Shown in pieces: positions 33,432-48,700 of a stretch of 64,000 bases of DNA. The DNA is from Trichosphaerium sp. ATCC 40318 (lineage: Eukaryota; Discosea; Flabellinia; Trichosidae): positions 124,001 through 188,000 of the forward strand of contig JALMLS010000598.1 in the NCBI GenBank assembly GCA_038496445.1, in the 5' to 3' direction. A model generated the notes under the pieces. It worked only from the letters and a program-made list of their open reading frames with translations, was not told where the DNA came from and made no database searches. Every line of letters starts with the position of its first letter. The stretch's first letter is position 1. Both the position numbers and the translations under genes were made by a program.

Positions 33432-34923
33432 ATGACAGAAGCAATGGAAATCGATACACCTGAAGTTAATACCAATACCAACGCTATGAACAATAGCGCA
33501 AAGGTTATTGAAGAGTTTTCAAGTACAGTTTCGTAATGATATTGTTATTGTCTTATTAGACATTCAAGGTCAAACTTCTATCATTTGGAGCGTTTGTTGG
33601 TCACCTGATGGCAATTTATTGGCAACTTGTGGGGAAGACCGAAAAGTACACTCTATACACGTATTCATTGCTTATTAACGATTAGATTCGCTTGTGGGGT
33701 AGAGAAAATGACAAGTGGAGAGTAATGCAGCTCCTGAGCGGCCACCACACGCGTACAATACGCCGGTAAATTGTATTACCGTCATTCTAAGCTTATCTCT
33801 GTACAGAATTGCTTTTTCACCTTCTGGTAATTACATTGCGACAGCAAGCTTTGACGCTACTTGTATGGTATATAAACTCGAAGATGGCGGTATGTCTCGG
33901 AGAAATAATCATAATTTATAATTTTGACATTGGGTAGCTTATGAACCTGTTGCCACACTTGAAGGCCAAGATAACGAGTTAAAAGCAGTAACTTGGGACT
34001 CATCAGAGACTTTCCTTGCCACGTGCTCAAGAGATAAGAGCGTTTGGATATGGGAGCGTAAGCACTATTCTTCAAAAACTATTTTTTTGTATTCACAACT
34101 TTTGCTAGTTGACGAAGGTGATGATGATTTTGAGTGCGCTTCAGTACTTCAAGGACATACACAAGATGTTAAACACGTTATATTCCACCCGAGCAAATCG
34201 GTATGCATGCATTAAATGTTATACAGTTCTATCTTTGAAGCTAACTAACTTTTTTTATTTCAAGGAACTCGTTTCATGCTCATACGATAATACTGTAAAG
34301 ATATGGAAAGACACAGGAGATGATGACTGGAGTTGTGTACAAACACTTGAAGGACATACTTATACAGTATGGGCAGCAACCTATGATCCATCAGGAAACT
34401 TTTTAGGTACAAACAAAACACCTCACAAAAAACTTTCTGTTTCTACCTTGCTTGCTTTTATGAATTGCTTTTCTCCCGTGATACGTTCAACCATACTATT
34501 CTTTACGCATACATGCTAATTTCTTTCGTTTAGCGACTTGCAGTGGTGATTTATCAGTTCGTATTTGGCAAAGAAACGATAACGGAACATACATTGCTCA
34601 TGTCATGTTACCACAATGTCATACACGTCCAATAATATCAATTGACTGGAGTAAGCAAAATGTTATCGCTACATGCGCTCAGGATGACTCAATATGTTTC
34701 TATGCGAAGGTACGAAGAAAACATTTTTAAACAAAAGCAATGCTATGATTTTTCTGATTATTTTTTCTTTCTACAGAAAGACAACACTTGGGTGGGTCAT
34801 AGTCAAATCAAAAAGGCTCATAACGCTGATATTAATGCTATATCATGGAATCCTGTACAGCTTAATGTATTTGCTACTTGTAGCGATGACTTGACTGTTA
34901 AGATTTGGAATTTTTCGCTTTGA
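33432..34923 (+). CDS. CIAO1: Cytosolic Fe-S assembly WD40 protein CIAO1/CIA1
   Basis: Multi-exon gene from ATG 33432 ([15 protein letters not shown]) to TGA 34921. After a short acidic N-terminus, seven WD repeats can be followed: '[20 protein letters not shown]', '[17 protein letters not shown]', '[16 protein letters not shown]', '[16 protein letters not shown]', '[10 protein letters not shown]'/'[12 protein letters not shown]', '[17 protein letters not shown]' and '[18 protein letters not shown]'. The typical repeat wording (FHP...L.S.SYD.T.K.W, CAQDD) is that of CIA1. It is a scaffold of the CIA targeting complex that passes [4Fe-4S] clusters to nuclear and cytosolic clients. NAR1 and the client Pol delta are also in this window. 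Confidence 0.88.
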
Positions 34924-35087
34924 ATAAAAAATATGTCTTGTAACGCGTTATTTGTCATTTGTATTCTTTACAACCGCTTCCTAAGGTATTTATTTCACTC
35001 TGTAGACCAATGTCAACTTGTTTGGGTACCATTTAGTCGTGCCTTAATTAAATAGATTTAACTATCCTAACACAGGCAGCACAGTGA

Positions 35088-37533
<2,446 letters not shown>

Positions 37534-37590
37534 ACGAAAAAAAACAAATAAAAAACTTAGCAAAACTGTAATTGGGTTTACCTTGATTTT

Positions 37591-37701
37591 TCACTCCCTT
37601 TTTCTTAATGTCCCTGTAATATAATCTCTAATCGGAGTACTTGACTTAACAATAGTAAACGGCGATTGGTAGTATTTTTGAAGTTTACGCAGAAACGTCA
37701 T
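37591..37701 (-). CDS. Possible 36-residue protein
   Basis: A short frame starts MTFLRKLQKYYQSPFTIVKS and ends 'TGTLRKRE' at TGA 37591. It lies 57 bases from the ATG of the divergent LamG-like gene. Basic and amphipathic, it could be a small mitochondrial or membrane-associated protein, or chance. No family recognised. Confidence 0.25.
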   Translation of the reverse strand: MTFLRKLQKYYQSPFTIVKSSTPIRDYITGTLRKRE

Positions 37702-37758
37702 AGTTAAGCACGTGTACTGAGTATTTTTACACGCTAACACTTGAAGCCACAAACCAAA

Positions 37759-38914
37759 ATGGAACATACTCACGTTCTGCTTCTCTTCCTCGCTTTATTT
37801 ATCATTAGTTCAGACGCCGCTTGTGACTGCTGCTTACCATTTGGCAATAGTGTATATACGTGGCTTAGAGGAAACTCTTACGATACAATAAGAAAAGTGT
37901 GGGTTGATGTTTCTGGAAATGGCCATGACTCTACAGAGACAAGAGGCAATCCAAAAGTAACACCGAAGGAATATGCAAATGGTAAAATGTATTATACTGT
38001 GTCTGGTAGCATAACCGATACACTAGTATTTACAGGCGCTATAGGAGATAATATGACATTCTTCGGCATTAGCAGGTACGCACTGTCACTTAATAGTAAG
38101 ATTACAAGTCGCAGTTGAACGTTCAAGTTGTTATTAAATCCTCCCCGATGGTGGCCTACTCTTTCTTGAGCTTAAAATTATTGGTGTTGAACCTTTGTGC
38201 TTGAGAGGCAACTTAGTTCAATTGCGCACAATTTATCAAAACACGTGACAAAACTTTTCATCAGATAAACAAAAGAGTCTTGATTTGAATATGAACTAAT
38301 AATAAATTAGATATACAAGTAGTTTTAGTTCTAGACGTGCTCGAATATTTACATCTCGATCACCTACTAATTGGTATTCTGGGCATGTGAATAACTGGGC
38401 TGGGGTTGCTGGAAACGGAAGACATCCCACAAATAGTGGACCAGCTTGGCTTACTCAACAGCGAGATGTGTTTGGAAGCGATTGGGTGTTATCAGTTTCA
38501 CAACGAACAAGGTATAGAGGGAATGGTATTGACTTAACAATACCTAACATAATTGGAACAACCAAAGATACTGATCACTTTACAATAAACAACTATATGG
38601 ACACCTTTAGACAACGTTCATCATGGGAAGTCTTAGAGGTAATTGTATATGATAGAGTCCTTTCAATAGCAGAGATTGAGATGGTTGAAAGCTATTTAAA
38701 TACAAACTATGACATTGCAGAAGATATTCTTGCAGATGAAGATGAGTATGGAGATTGTTATCCAGGTATTCCTCGTCCAACAACTTTAACACCGACTACA
38801 ATTTATCCTTCTACAATACCACCAACTACTTTGTCTCCAACAAAAGCTCCAGTTCTCCCTCCTGCAAGGAATGTTGCACCCATATGTACAAGGCGCCTAA
38901 GTACACAACAGTAA
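37759..38914 (+). CDS. Secreted LamG/concanavalin-like domain protein with Thr/Pro stalk
   Basis: Starts ATG 37759 with a signal peptide (MEHTHVLLLFLALFIISSDA). A jelly-roll type domain follows: 'WLRGNSYDTIRKVWVDVSGN', an intron of about 270 nt (38,075-38,340), 'NNWAGVAGNGRHPTNSG' and the closing strand 'SWEVLEVIVYDRVLSIAEI' followed by 'VESYLNTNY'. These are signatures of the LamG_3/concanavalin-A-like fold, which usually binds carbohydrate or protein. A Thr/Pro-rich stretch ('PTTLTPTTIYPSTIPPTT') looks like a glycosylated stalk, then a basic end with one Cys and TAA 38912. No membrane anchor is visible. Confidence 0.7.
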
Positions 38915-39528
38915 ACAGAACAAATAACTCACATGGATAAGGGAGTTAAAATCTCAACACAGTTTTATTTTTTTGAGCTCTTAACAAGTAGCTGTCTTTT
39001 CGTAGACATCACTTCAAATTTTTCAGCGGTACATATGAAACAGTCACCAAAAACCATTTGCGAATATAAGTACGTACATGATTTTGTTCAGCATATTCCA
39101 TGCTTTATGAGCACAGCAGCCCGAATGGCTCGAAGTTTACGGCCACGATTCCAGTAGTGAAATAGTACACAAATACAATCATAAAGAGCCCAGTCCTATC
39201 AAGAAAAATAATGGAAACAAAAAATATTATTTCAGCTCAGTTTTTTACTGATGAACAAAATGGGATTTAGCTATTTCTTTTAGCCTTGGTACTCGTTGAA
39301 CAAATTTTGATTATTTGACAATGTTTCAACTTGGCTAGAATTACGTTGGACTACAGTCTGAATATCCTAAACCTATGTAGAATCTACTAAGTGAAAGGAC
39401 CAACAACACCAATGATAAGCTTTAGCAATTGTAGTCGCGAAATCAATGTAGACTAAAAGGTTTGTACTTAGAGAAGTCTAAACAAGTTGGACATAAACAG
39501 TTTTTGGTTTATTTTTTTGGTGCATTTC
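38915..39528. other. Gap without recognised gene
   Basis: A 75-codon plus-strand frame starts just after the LamG-like stop but has no recognisable features. Nothing else seen. Confidence 0.45.
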
Positions 39529-42500
39529 TTAGGCGGTAGCTTCAATATCATCATCCTCTAGTTGTGCATTATTGTCTTCATCTTCATCATCTTGATCACT
39601 CTGCTCTACAACACTATAGGCCGCTTGTACCATGTAATGTGTAAAGTCAGTGAAACAACTGTAAAACGAGGGGATACACAACAAGAAGAAGAAAAGTTTT
39701 CGTTGTGAAGGATTTTTCGACCAAAACTCAAATGATACGTATCTCTTGTATATGGTTTGGTGGAGGCTTTGATCTTATCTTAGACATAACAAGCGCCTCT
39801 AAGTTCATAAAAGGCTTTTCAACAAGTAAATAACCAATCAGTGCAAGACCAAATGATATCACAACATTAGATATAATATCGTTAGCATAAAGGTTGTCTT
39901 CATACGAAACAATATCACGTGTAGAAAAATTGAATACCATCATCCTAAAACCAAACATATTAGACATAATACAGAGGTGCTAAAAGCTCAAGCACAAAAG
40001 GAAACGCTTGAAATGCCTGTACAAGCTTTTCAAGCAACAAAAAAAAAAAAAAGCAAGCGCAACTACAAATCCTTTTAACGAAGCCCACTACTGAATATAA
40101 CAATATAATCCCGTACAATATAGGATGAACCAAATAGGCAGAGTATGTGAGACGAGCTAGCGGTAGCCATATGTTCAAACTGAGGAAATGCTTGATAAAA
40201 TCTCCATGTCCTTGAACAAATAAGTCAACACAGTTCACGTGTCAAATCAACGTACCAACAAGTGTTGTGTATACAAGCATGCCTAGAGATAACCCCCAAG
40301 CTGGTCTACTAAGTCCATTGAACAGAATTCTAGAAAAATACGACCATTTCTCTAATAAAGTACAAAAAGTGAGAAACCTACTTAATCAGATAAATGACTT
40401 AACTGGCGCCCTGCTTGTGTGTTGAAGCAGTCGAAAATACACAAACAGTCATAATAACACCAATGAGTACCCATGAGCATGCTACTTTCCATATACTAAA
40501 CTGATATAAGTGCCTGTCAACTTAAAGGAACGTGCCTCAATTTTGGCTTTGGGTAGAAGTAATACAATAACGCGACTAAAGATCCGATCTACAATAACAA
40601 GTCATTAAGTTATTAGTTTTAAAATTGATTAGTACAAAGTATGGACCCATCCTATACCAAGGTTGAGTGTAGAATCTCCATGCAAGCTAAAACCATGAGT
40701 TTTAAAAAAAATAGGAAAAAAACCCCCTATCACATGCTACTTACACCATTAGAACCACCTACTTGATCTAAATCCATGTCAAAAGCTGCTGTGACTCCGC
40801 CTCTATACTTAATTAAACAGGATCGTTTTGTTTGTGTACCTTATTATCATACAAAGAACTACAAGTCCGCCAATTACACTTGCACCAATACGTGGTTTTT
40901 TGTATGTTAAGAAAACCAAAGGAGGCATTACCATGAACATCTGTTGGTCATTTGCTAAATACCAAGTCCATCCCATGCACCTTTACAAATTTAGAGAATA
41001 TCAAGTAATGTGTACACTCATAGTGAGATTCATAAAACAAACGTCTTGAGCAAAGCGAAGGTTGGTTCAAATCTTAATGACAAAAAGAATAATGTTCTTG
41101 GTCGATTGATTGTGTACGTAGTTGATAGCCCCTGGTTGTAAGGTACTAGATTATTTATGTATAGCAAGTTTGTCCACCAGTAAGTAAAACAGGAATCTGT
41201 CTTTTTGTCAAGAGCAAACTCGTTCCTAACATCAAAACTCATGAGAAGAGAAAAAAAGCAAACAAAAAATAATAAGGGAAAAAAAAACAGCTTTTTATAC
41301 CATTCAGGACCTGATCCAAGTTGTGGTAGAAGAAACATATAAACACCGAGAAATGCCATATAAACTATAGTAAGTCTTAGGTATCTATGAATATAAATAA
41401 ACAGCCATTCTTTCCACGTGAATCCTTCTTTTTCTACAATACTTTTGTACATCATGTACGTAACAAGAAACCCTAGAAATAATACGTTAATTAAAACAAA
41501 CAACAAGAAAAGGCTGTAGTATTTCTTCATTAGAGTGCGGCAAAGAGAGAGAAGATAGTCCGAAAAAGAAAGAAAAAAGGAAGAAAACAAACTTCATTTA
41601 CCACTCAAGAAAAAGAATGAATCAACAGAATACAATGCATTATATACAATCTGAAAAGAAGTCCTACTCGCAACTGTTGCAGTATATTTGAAGTTTGTAA
41701 CACCAACTACTAATACCCAAACTACAACGTACAATAAGAACTAACATAAAGGACGGAGGCATTATACGTACAAAGAATAGTGTGTCCCAGTATAACCCAA
41801 CACATACTTAACACACTACGCGATAATTAGTTATTTAACATTGTTTTCTTCAAGTTTTTTTTTGCACTTACCGAACGCCATTTAGTACAGGCATTCCATC
41901 CTTAGGTTCTGCCACAAGTCGTTGCAAATTATGTTTCATCGAAAAGCATTTCAATATGTCGAACACAAGGTTGCCATCTTGCTCAGAATGGCTTGAATAC
42001 CACTGCAAAGCATAATATAAGCGTTTACAAAACTATCATTATAAATAATACCTTGGTTTTATACTTGAAGAAGTAATCCACAGCGGTGCCTATGACCACC
42101 ATCAATCCAATTAAGCTCAATATCGTGGTGAATATCTTAGCACCTGTGGTATACGTAAGTGACTAAGAAAAGTATGGTACGCTTATTTCTAATGTACCAA
42201 GACTCCAAGGTACTGTCTGTTCGCTACAAGATACATCAATCCCTTGGCTATTCAAGTACCTAAGAGCGTCTGTAACCTCTTGATAAAATGATTAAAATAA
42301 CAGTAACCACGCGGCGTATATACCCTTTACATCGCTGCCATATGAAACACGTAATAGTATGTTACTATTAACTTTGTCATCAATCGCGTTTGGCAAGTCG
42401 TATAGCAGAATTTGAACATCACGTGATGAACAAGTACGAGGAATACAAACACCCCATTTTACACGTGTTGTTTTAGCGTCGGTTTGCTATAAAAATAATC

Positions 42501-43089
42501 ACGTGTTAGTTTACAGCACGTTTGTTTTTCGTCAAGAACGTCATGGCTTTGAAAGTAGTCTTCAACCGAAAAGAAGTACTGGCGGGGGTTTTTGTTTCTA
42601 TAATTTCGAGAATACATTTGTACGTACGTTAGCAGAGAAACCTGATAATGGGAAGTTAAATGAGACTAAACAATGGTGAAGTGTTGGAACGAGAATACAA
42701 TCATCGTAATTTCCTACAAATACGGATTTTTAGAAGTGAGTTTGTGGCACAACGTGAAGTGGCAAAAAACGATTCTAAATATCAGAAAAGGTAGCCCAAC
42801 TAAGTTTCTAACGTATGGGCTTTTAATTTTAGCGAAAAAGGTTACCTAAGTCGTTAATGCCTTTTCCTGTATTGGTTCCCATACTCGTTGCGTCTTTGAA
42901 CTGTCCTGCGCTTATTTGCGCCTTATTGCGTGAGTTAAAGTTTAATTTGGATCAGACGTTTGTAGACGTAATTATTAAATATCTATCGACACGTACAAGC
43001 GATGTATTACATGCCGCAGATTGTCCGTTAACCATGACACTCAAATGTACTAAAACTGCTATCAATAGCAGTGCGCACTTAATATACAT
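39529..43089 (-). CDS. NRF-6-type membrane acyltransferase (acyltransferase 3 family)
   Basis: A long multi-exon gene from ATG 43089 (signal peptide MYIKCALLLIAVLVHLSVMV) to TAA 39529. The lumenal N-terminal part has conserved Cys ('KWGVCIPRTCSSRDVQILL', 'GIDVSCSEQTVPWSLG') as in nose-resistant-to-fluoxetine proteins. The acyltransferase-3 membrane domain follows: 'SVDSFFFLSG', 'FLVTYMMYKSIVEKEG', 'YIHRYLRLTIVYMAFLGVYM', 'ARLTYSAYLVHPILYGIILL' and 'SFGLALIGYLLVEKPFMNLE'. The tail is acidic ('VVEQSDQDDEDEDNNAQLED'). The HRYLRL and YLVHP motifs are typical of the family. It transfers acyl groups to lipids or sugars across membranes; the exact substrate is unknown. Confidence 0.8.
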
Positions 43090-43203
43090 TTTATAATGCG
43101 TTTGGCGTAGTTCCTCTCTCAGTTGGTTCGCCACTAACTGAAAACTAAGACATTATTCAAAAATGTCAAACAAAGTAAATTAAAAACAGAAAAAAAAACC
43201 ACC

Positions 43204-43617
43204 ATGGCAAGCCACAAAAAGAAGCTTTTCGAACAAAAAATAAAGGAAAACGCACCTGGCTATGTAAAAGGTAACAGCACGTGACCATTTTTTGTTTGGG
43301 GTGTTTGTCGAGCAACTTCATTTCATCAGCCGCCAACTCGCATTCTTTTTGTATAAGACATGTTGTACTGTAGTAGGTTGCTCAGCGATCGTACTTTAGA
43401 GCTTTTCCAAAAACAAAAAAATAACTTTTTATTCAAGGTGAGCAGAGACCTGTTGGTCAACGTGAATGGAACCCTCACCCACGTGGAGCGCATGATACAC
43501 ACGGTTACAACGTACAAACTACCAACACACCTCGCGGTACACGTGACTATTGAGCTAGCGAAGAAACAAGTTGCTGATAACCGTTTTAGGACCACCTCCA
43601 AAGAAGAGTTTTGCTGA
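43204..43617 (+). CDS. Unrecognised small basic protein
   Basis: Exon 1 starts ATG 43204 (MASHKKKLFEQKIKENAPGY). A second exon, entered near 43,379, reads 'LLSDRTLELFQKQKNNFLFK' and continues to TGA at 43617 ('RTTSKEEFC'). The intron would run from a GTAAC donor at 43,270 to an acceptor near 43,379, but the phase I obtain does not close, so the model is incomplete. Composition is helical, Lys- and Leu-rich. No family recognised. It is divergent from the acyltransferase gene, with 114 bases between starts. Confidence 0.4.
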
Positions 43618-43763
43618 CTTGCCTTGAGAGCAGTATTGTACTAATCAATTTATAAAAACTGTCCTTTTATTAATACGATGTATTGTTAATTGCAGTAGTA
43701 TGAGGTCAGTCATTATTCGTTTTTGAATCTAAGCAAATACAATGTTCTTTTTTTTTCAGTTTT

Positions 43764-44555
43764 TTAACAATCGCATATAAATCCTCCTGAGGAAGCTGTT
43801 TGTCTTGTCTCCTTCACAGTGCATGCAAGAAATTTTCCTTGAGGTCTTGAACAGAAGCACGTGTTTGTTTCAAACATACAGGAACAAGGGCCAGTAACGC
43901 ACCTAAGAAAGAAATAAGAAAAAAGATCAACTATCCAAGCTTTGCAGCGAAACACGGCTTCGTTTTGCGTTTTGGTGTCGCCTGTATGAACGTACATGCA
44001 TGAATCCGTTAGTATATTAATACAAGCCAGTTCAATAGGTACATCTGGGGACATTGGAGCAGAGGGCGCTATTACAACTTCGTCGACAAGTCTTGATGTC
44101 ATAGGACACCAAATATTGCTTGGTAAAAATGTGTCGTTACCGACGTCTTTAAGATTTTCCTCTACAACGCGAGTAGGAAAATCGCATGTAGGTAAACCAA
44201 AAGCGAAGAAATGAACGTTGGAAGGGTCAACGTGAAAGTTCCATTGCGGGTTATACGCCTGTCTTCCTATTACAACCTCGCCAAAAAATGAAGGTTGCTG
44301 TTCCATATCGATTAGATCTCTCGCTTGAGCGATTCTGTTTTCATCTAGTATCTACACGCACGCTAAGATAATCTAACACGTGATAAATTTGAAAAACTAT
44401 ACCTCAACAATAAAAATGTCTTCGTTAGCGTCTGTAAATCGGAAAAAAGCCGCATTGACTACAAAATAGCTAAAGAAATATAAAAATCTGGATACGAAGA
44501 TCTTTTGGTACCCTAACAACGAAACTAAAAGCGCTTGTACTAGAAAGCTCCGCAT
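43764..44555 (-). CDS. Secreted BP74-domain protein
   Basis: Start ATG 44555 gives a signal peptide (MRSFLVQALLVSLLG) that joins after a 45-nt intron to 'YFVVNAAFFRFTDANEDIF'. 'ILDENRIAQARDL', 'GRQAYNPQWNFHVDPSNV', 'FFAFGLPTCDFPTRVV', 'FLPSNIWCPMTSRLVDEV' follow. This order (FTD..F...L.D...I..AR, YNP.W..H.DP....FF, FLP...WCP..SR) is that of the BP74 N-terminal domain described from Dictyostelium. The C-terminal 50 residues are Cys-rich ('CVTGPCSCMFETNTCFCSRP'). The domain's function is poorly known; binding of a surface ligand is a guess. Confidence 0.72.
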
Positions 44556-44679
44556 TTATCTACAAAATACTGTATGAGGCACAATAGATATGTTTTGTAT
44601 TCACTTGTAACCCACACGTGACTTAGCAAATATAACTTAAGTCAGGAAAATTATTTTGTCATTTTACTAATTTAGTCGT

Positions 44680-45527
44680 TTACAGCTCATCTTTTTCAGG
44701 AACATCATCCAGTATCATATTTTGGTATTGATCACATCCGTTTATAGCGTAGTGTTCAGGATGATGAAGTAGATGGTAGCACATGTCGAGGTTTTTGCGT
44801 TTTAGCAAATTACAAAATAATAGACATCTAACTCGCATGTGACTGCAAGAGTCATGACGCACTATCATCTTTAGGCAATGTCTCTTTTCTTTTGCAACTG
44901 GATCGTGTGGGTTCTCAGTAGCTTTTGAAGTACCACCAGTATCAAGAGCATCCATAATCTATGAGATAATAAACTAAACTGACAAGATTGTCGGAAATAT
45001 GTGATTACCTTTTCTGTCAGTTTGCCCATTTTGCTTCCCCAGCTCTCGAGCAACTTTTTGACTTGCTTCTCTGTCACCGACTTTATTTGTTCTTCTAGAT
45101 TTTCACCTTCTTCAGCACGTACAAGAGCAATAGCTTCTTGTTCCATTTCATTCAAAATGAGGTCTATCTTTTTACCAACACCAGATACTTTATTTATACG
45201 CACAGCGGACTCTACAAACGAAACTTAGCGTTTTGCTCAAAATCTTTTACTACAAAAGTGACCGCAGTGTATTAATAGTGTCTGTGGTATCTCTGAGGGT
45301 CGTTTAACCACTGTACCAAGCCACGTGGCACGAATGTAACGTAAAAAGAAAAAAAACTTTTTTTTTTCAAAAGCCGATTCGATATCACGTGTTTGTTGTT
45401 ATCGCGTATACACGTAGTACAGGTTAAATTTATCAAATGTTTTGTCGATAGACAGATTTTTTGAGGTGTCGTGCGTACCTACTACCATGAATAGGACCAA
45501 CAAAAGTAATCCCAAGACAACACGCAT
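44680..45527 (-). CDS. ER-lumenal coiled-coil/Cys-rich protein with KDEL tail
   Basis: Exon 1 from ATG 45527 encodes a signal peptide (MRVVLGLLLLVLFMVVV). An intron of about 255 nt leads in phase to 'SFVESAVRINKVSGVGKK'. A long acidic-basic helix ('EEGENLEEQIKSVTEKQVKK') is followed, after one more intron, by a Cys/His-rich region ('HDSCSHMRVRCLLFCNLL', 'MCYHLLHHPEHYAINGCDQ') and the end VPEKDEL before TAA 44680. The signal peptide plus KDEL shows retention in the ER lumen. I do not recognise the family; an ER folding or secretory factor is possible. Confidence 0.65.
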
Positions 45528-45717
45528 GTTAACTATGCGAAAGATATGACGGAGCTCGGAGATTTTTTGGCGTACTTAAAACGTGACTCTTACTGACTAT
45601 AGAGACAGTACACCATACTAGCAGTGTTGTTACGCATTCAAGCAATGCATAGACCGTTAAGTAAGCTCTAAACAATGGAGGCTTGCGTGTTTAGGTTTAA
45701 ACTACAAATAACTTATA

Positions 45718-48700
45718 ATGAAAGTCGCAAGTAAACCTAGCGTAGGTACGCACTATTGAGCTCAAAATACGCATTTCAGTTCATGCTTGTCACAATCCTG
45801 CCAATTATTCCTTTTCTCGCAATGGCGAGCGTAAATAACGTAAATTAAACGCATACAGGCGCAATACAATTCAAAGTTCGTAAAAAACGAAAGAGAAGCC
45901 CAACTGAACATTCAAAACTCGCAGAGGATGACCTTATAGGACAACGCCGATATTTTGACTCAATATTGGCTCCAAAACTAAACGTTAAAACCGTTGACGC
46001 ATGGCATAATGTAACCATGTACAATGCCATGAGTAACGGAGGTTCACCTTTCCTCAAAAGGTCAGTTAACAGCAGAAAACAAGATTTCTCATCTTTTCCG
46101 AATAGATACCGTTACAACTTAGGTAAAGCCCTCAGAGTGATATATCCTGAACATGTATGGCAGGAGACATTATTTAGGTATGCTAGAAACACTATTCTCC
46201 TCTCCTCGAGCTTTTACTTCGAATTTGTTTGAAAAAAAACAGAAAAAACACGTTGGTTTACTTTCGTCTTTTAACCGTTCAGAAACGTTTCAGAAGGATA
46301 CTGGAAGGTTGAAGGGAATACAAGAAAGGTATTAGATTCAATGAGCAAGAAATTGCGTATCACAAAACTGTCAGATTGGTACGGCAGAAACGCGGGTGAT
46401 GTCTTATGTGTACCAGGTATTTTCAAAGTTTATGTCATTTTTTTCTTACATTATTCTACAATTCTTGTTAATGAAAATGCTGAATAAGTTCATATACTAA
46501 CGATTTTACAGGCGGAAGAAGCGTTCTAGCACAGTGTGTGATTATTATCTATTGCTTCAAGTCATTAATATGTTTTTTTTGAATTAGATTTAACTACTCA
46601 ATGTATCGAATGTTGTGTGCTGTTTACCCTGAAAATAGTTGGGACCCAACAAAGTTCTCGTAAGTGTACCATATTTATTTATATTTTAAATGTTAGAACA
46701 CATGCATTATCGTTCAGTAGTAGTAAATTTAAGGGATAGTTTGCTGTCTGTTGCTGGGTTTTTTTGTTGTTTGATTTTTTTCATAGATCGTCTTTGCGTG
46801 GCTATTGGGAGGTTAGGCAAAATCAAATAGGTAAAATGGACGATGTAGGTAAACTCCTGGGAGTTAAAACTATTGATCAATGGGCTACAATAACTAGAGA
46901 CCAGCTGTACTGGCATGGTGGTAAATCTATTGCAACTAAGTAAGAACGACGAACTTGTTCGTAAATCCTTTTTTGTTCTGTTGTCTTTTTGACACTCTTG
47001 TAGACACTCTAACTCAATGATTACCCTTCTGAATCACGTATATCCCAATTATCCTTGGGCCGAAATGAGGTTTAATATTGAGTACGTAGTATTGACATGC
47101 GGAGTTTGAAATGAATAGAATTTTCATTATTATTAAATGATCTCGTGCTATTTTGTAGTACCACCACTTCAATCCATTATTCATTTAACCAATAGCTAAT
47201 ATTTTACGCTCTTATTATAGGGTTCCATTACCACAACACATGATGATTGATCACAAAAGATGGCTTAACAAAATGGCAGAAAAACTTGCTTTAAAAACTT
47301 TCGAAGATTGGTATTCTGTTGATGGAGACCAAGTGAAGTGGGGTAAAAGCATACTACAAAAGTACGATTACTATTTCTACTGTTAACAAGACTAGCAATC
47401 CATAATTTTACAATACCTGTAGGTACAATAGGAGCTTGTACAAAGCTCTCAAAGCTAATTTTCCACAGTTTCCGTGGATACCATGGAAGTTCCAGTAAGT
47501 CAAATTCTGCTTTTTGTACTTTGGCTTAAGGTGTTGTAGGTGTCACCCTGGTATAATAAGAAACCAATCTTATGGTCACTGGAAAGATATTAAGAATCAT
47601 AAATATAAATTTGATCAGATAAGTATTGAGCTTGGATTAAAAACAGTGGAAGACTGGGATTCAATATCACATCAAGACCTTCAAAAAGCAGGAGCAAAAA
47701 CACTTATGAAACAGTACGCAAAAAAACCCAAAAGATTAATTCTACGCGCCTACTAAGTGAACGCTTCGTGAATAAGGCAAAACAAGTATTTTTTATGACA
47801 ACTTTATCGCAAAAGAATCACGTGATTAAGGACGCGAGTTGGAAAAAGCCAAAAAAAAGAATCCACTTTTCCTGTTTTCTTATTAAATACTAACCGCCTA
47901 TAGCTATGGATCAATACCAAGAGCACTAAAGTCATTGTATCCACAATATGAATGGCTACCAAAGAGAGTTCCTAATCGGTATTGGCACATAAAAGAAAAT
48001 ATCCAACAGTTTCTTGAATATGCTGAAGAAAAACTTTCAATCACTGATCCATCCATGTGGTATCGAGTTTCTCATGGTCAGATTACTGGATTAGGTGCTG
48101 GTGGTATAGTTAAATATTATCCTCAAATCCTCAACCTTATTCATCCTACGGTGAAATGGGATTGGAGCGAGTTTTACAAAGCAAAAAGTAAAAAATCTCA
48201 GCAATGGTAAGTACTTTTTGTTTTTATTCTTTTTAAACCTTGCTCGCTGTTGAGACTCAAGGCTGTAAAATATTGAACACAGGTCGGAAGCCTTTTAAAA
48301 AAAACCATTGCATTTATTTTTCATCAACATCTGTTGTACATACCTCACGTGACAGGATTGTTTTATGATTTTGTTTACTTACTTTAATGTCAAAAAGGGG
48401 GTTAAGTTCAGCGCTTAAAAAGATATACCCATTGGATGAATTACAAGAAGAGCATATTATAGGTGTAAGAGAAAGCACAGGAGCTATTCTAAGTGTAGAT
48501 ATTTGTATTCCAAATAGGAATCTAGCGTTTGAATATCAAGGTAAGTCGGATCTTTTTAGAGTCAACTACTTTCCTATGATCTCTAACGATTACGTAGGAG
48601 AGCAACATTACCATGATATATATCCTCTAAGGTTATCAGCTATGCATTGCGAATGGCTTGACCAAGAGAAATCAAAGCTCTGTGCAGCTGCAGGTATGTT

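Noticed and set aside
38933-39157. 75-codon plus-strand gene after the LamG-like gene
   Set aside because: No signal, motif or composition typical of the coding exons here.
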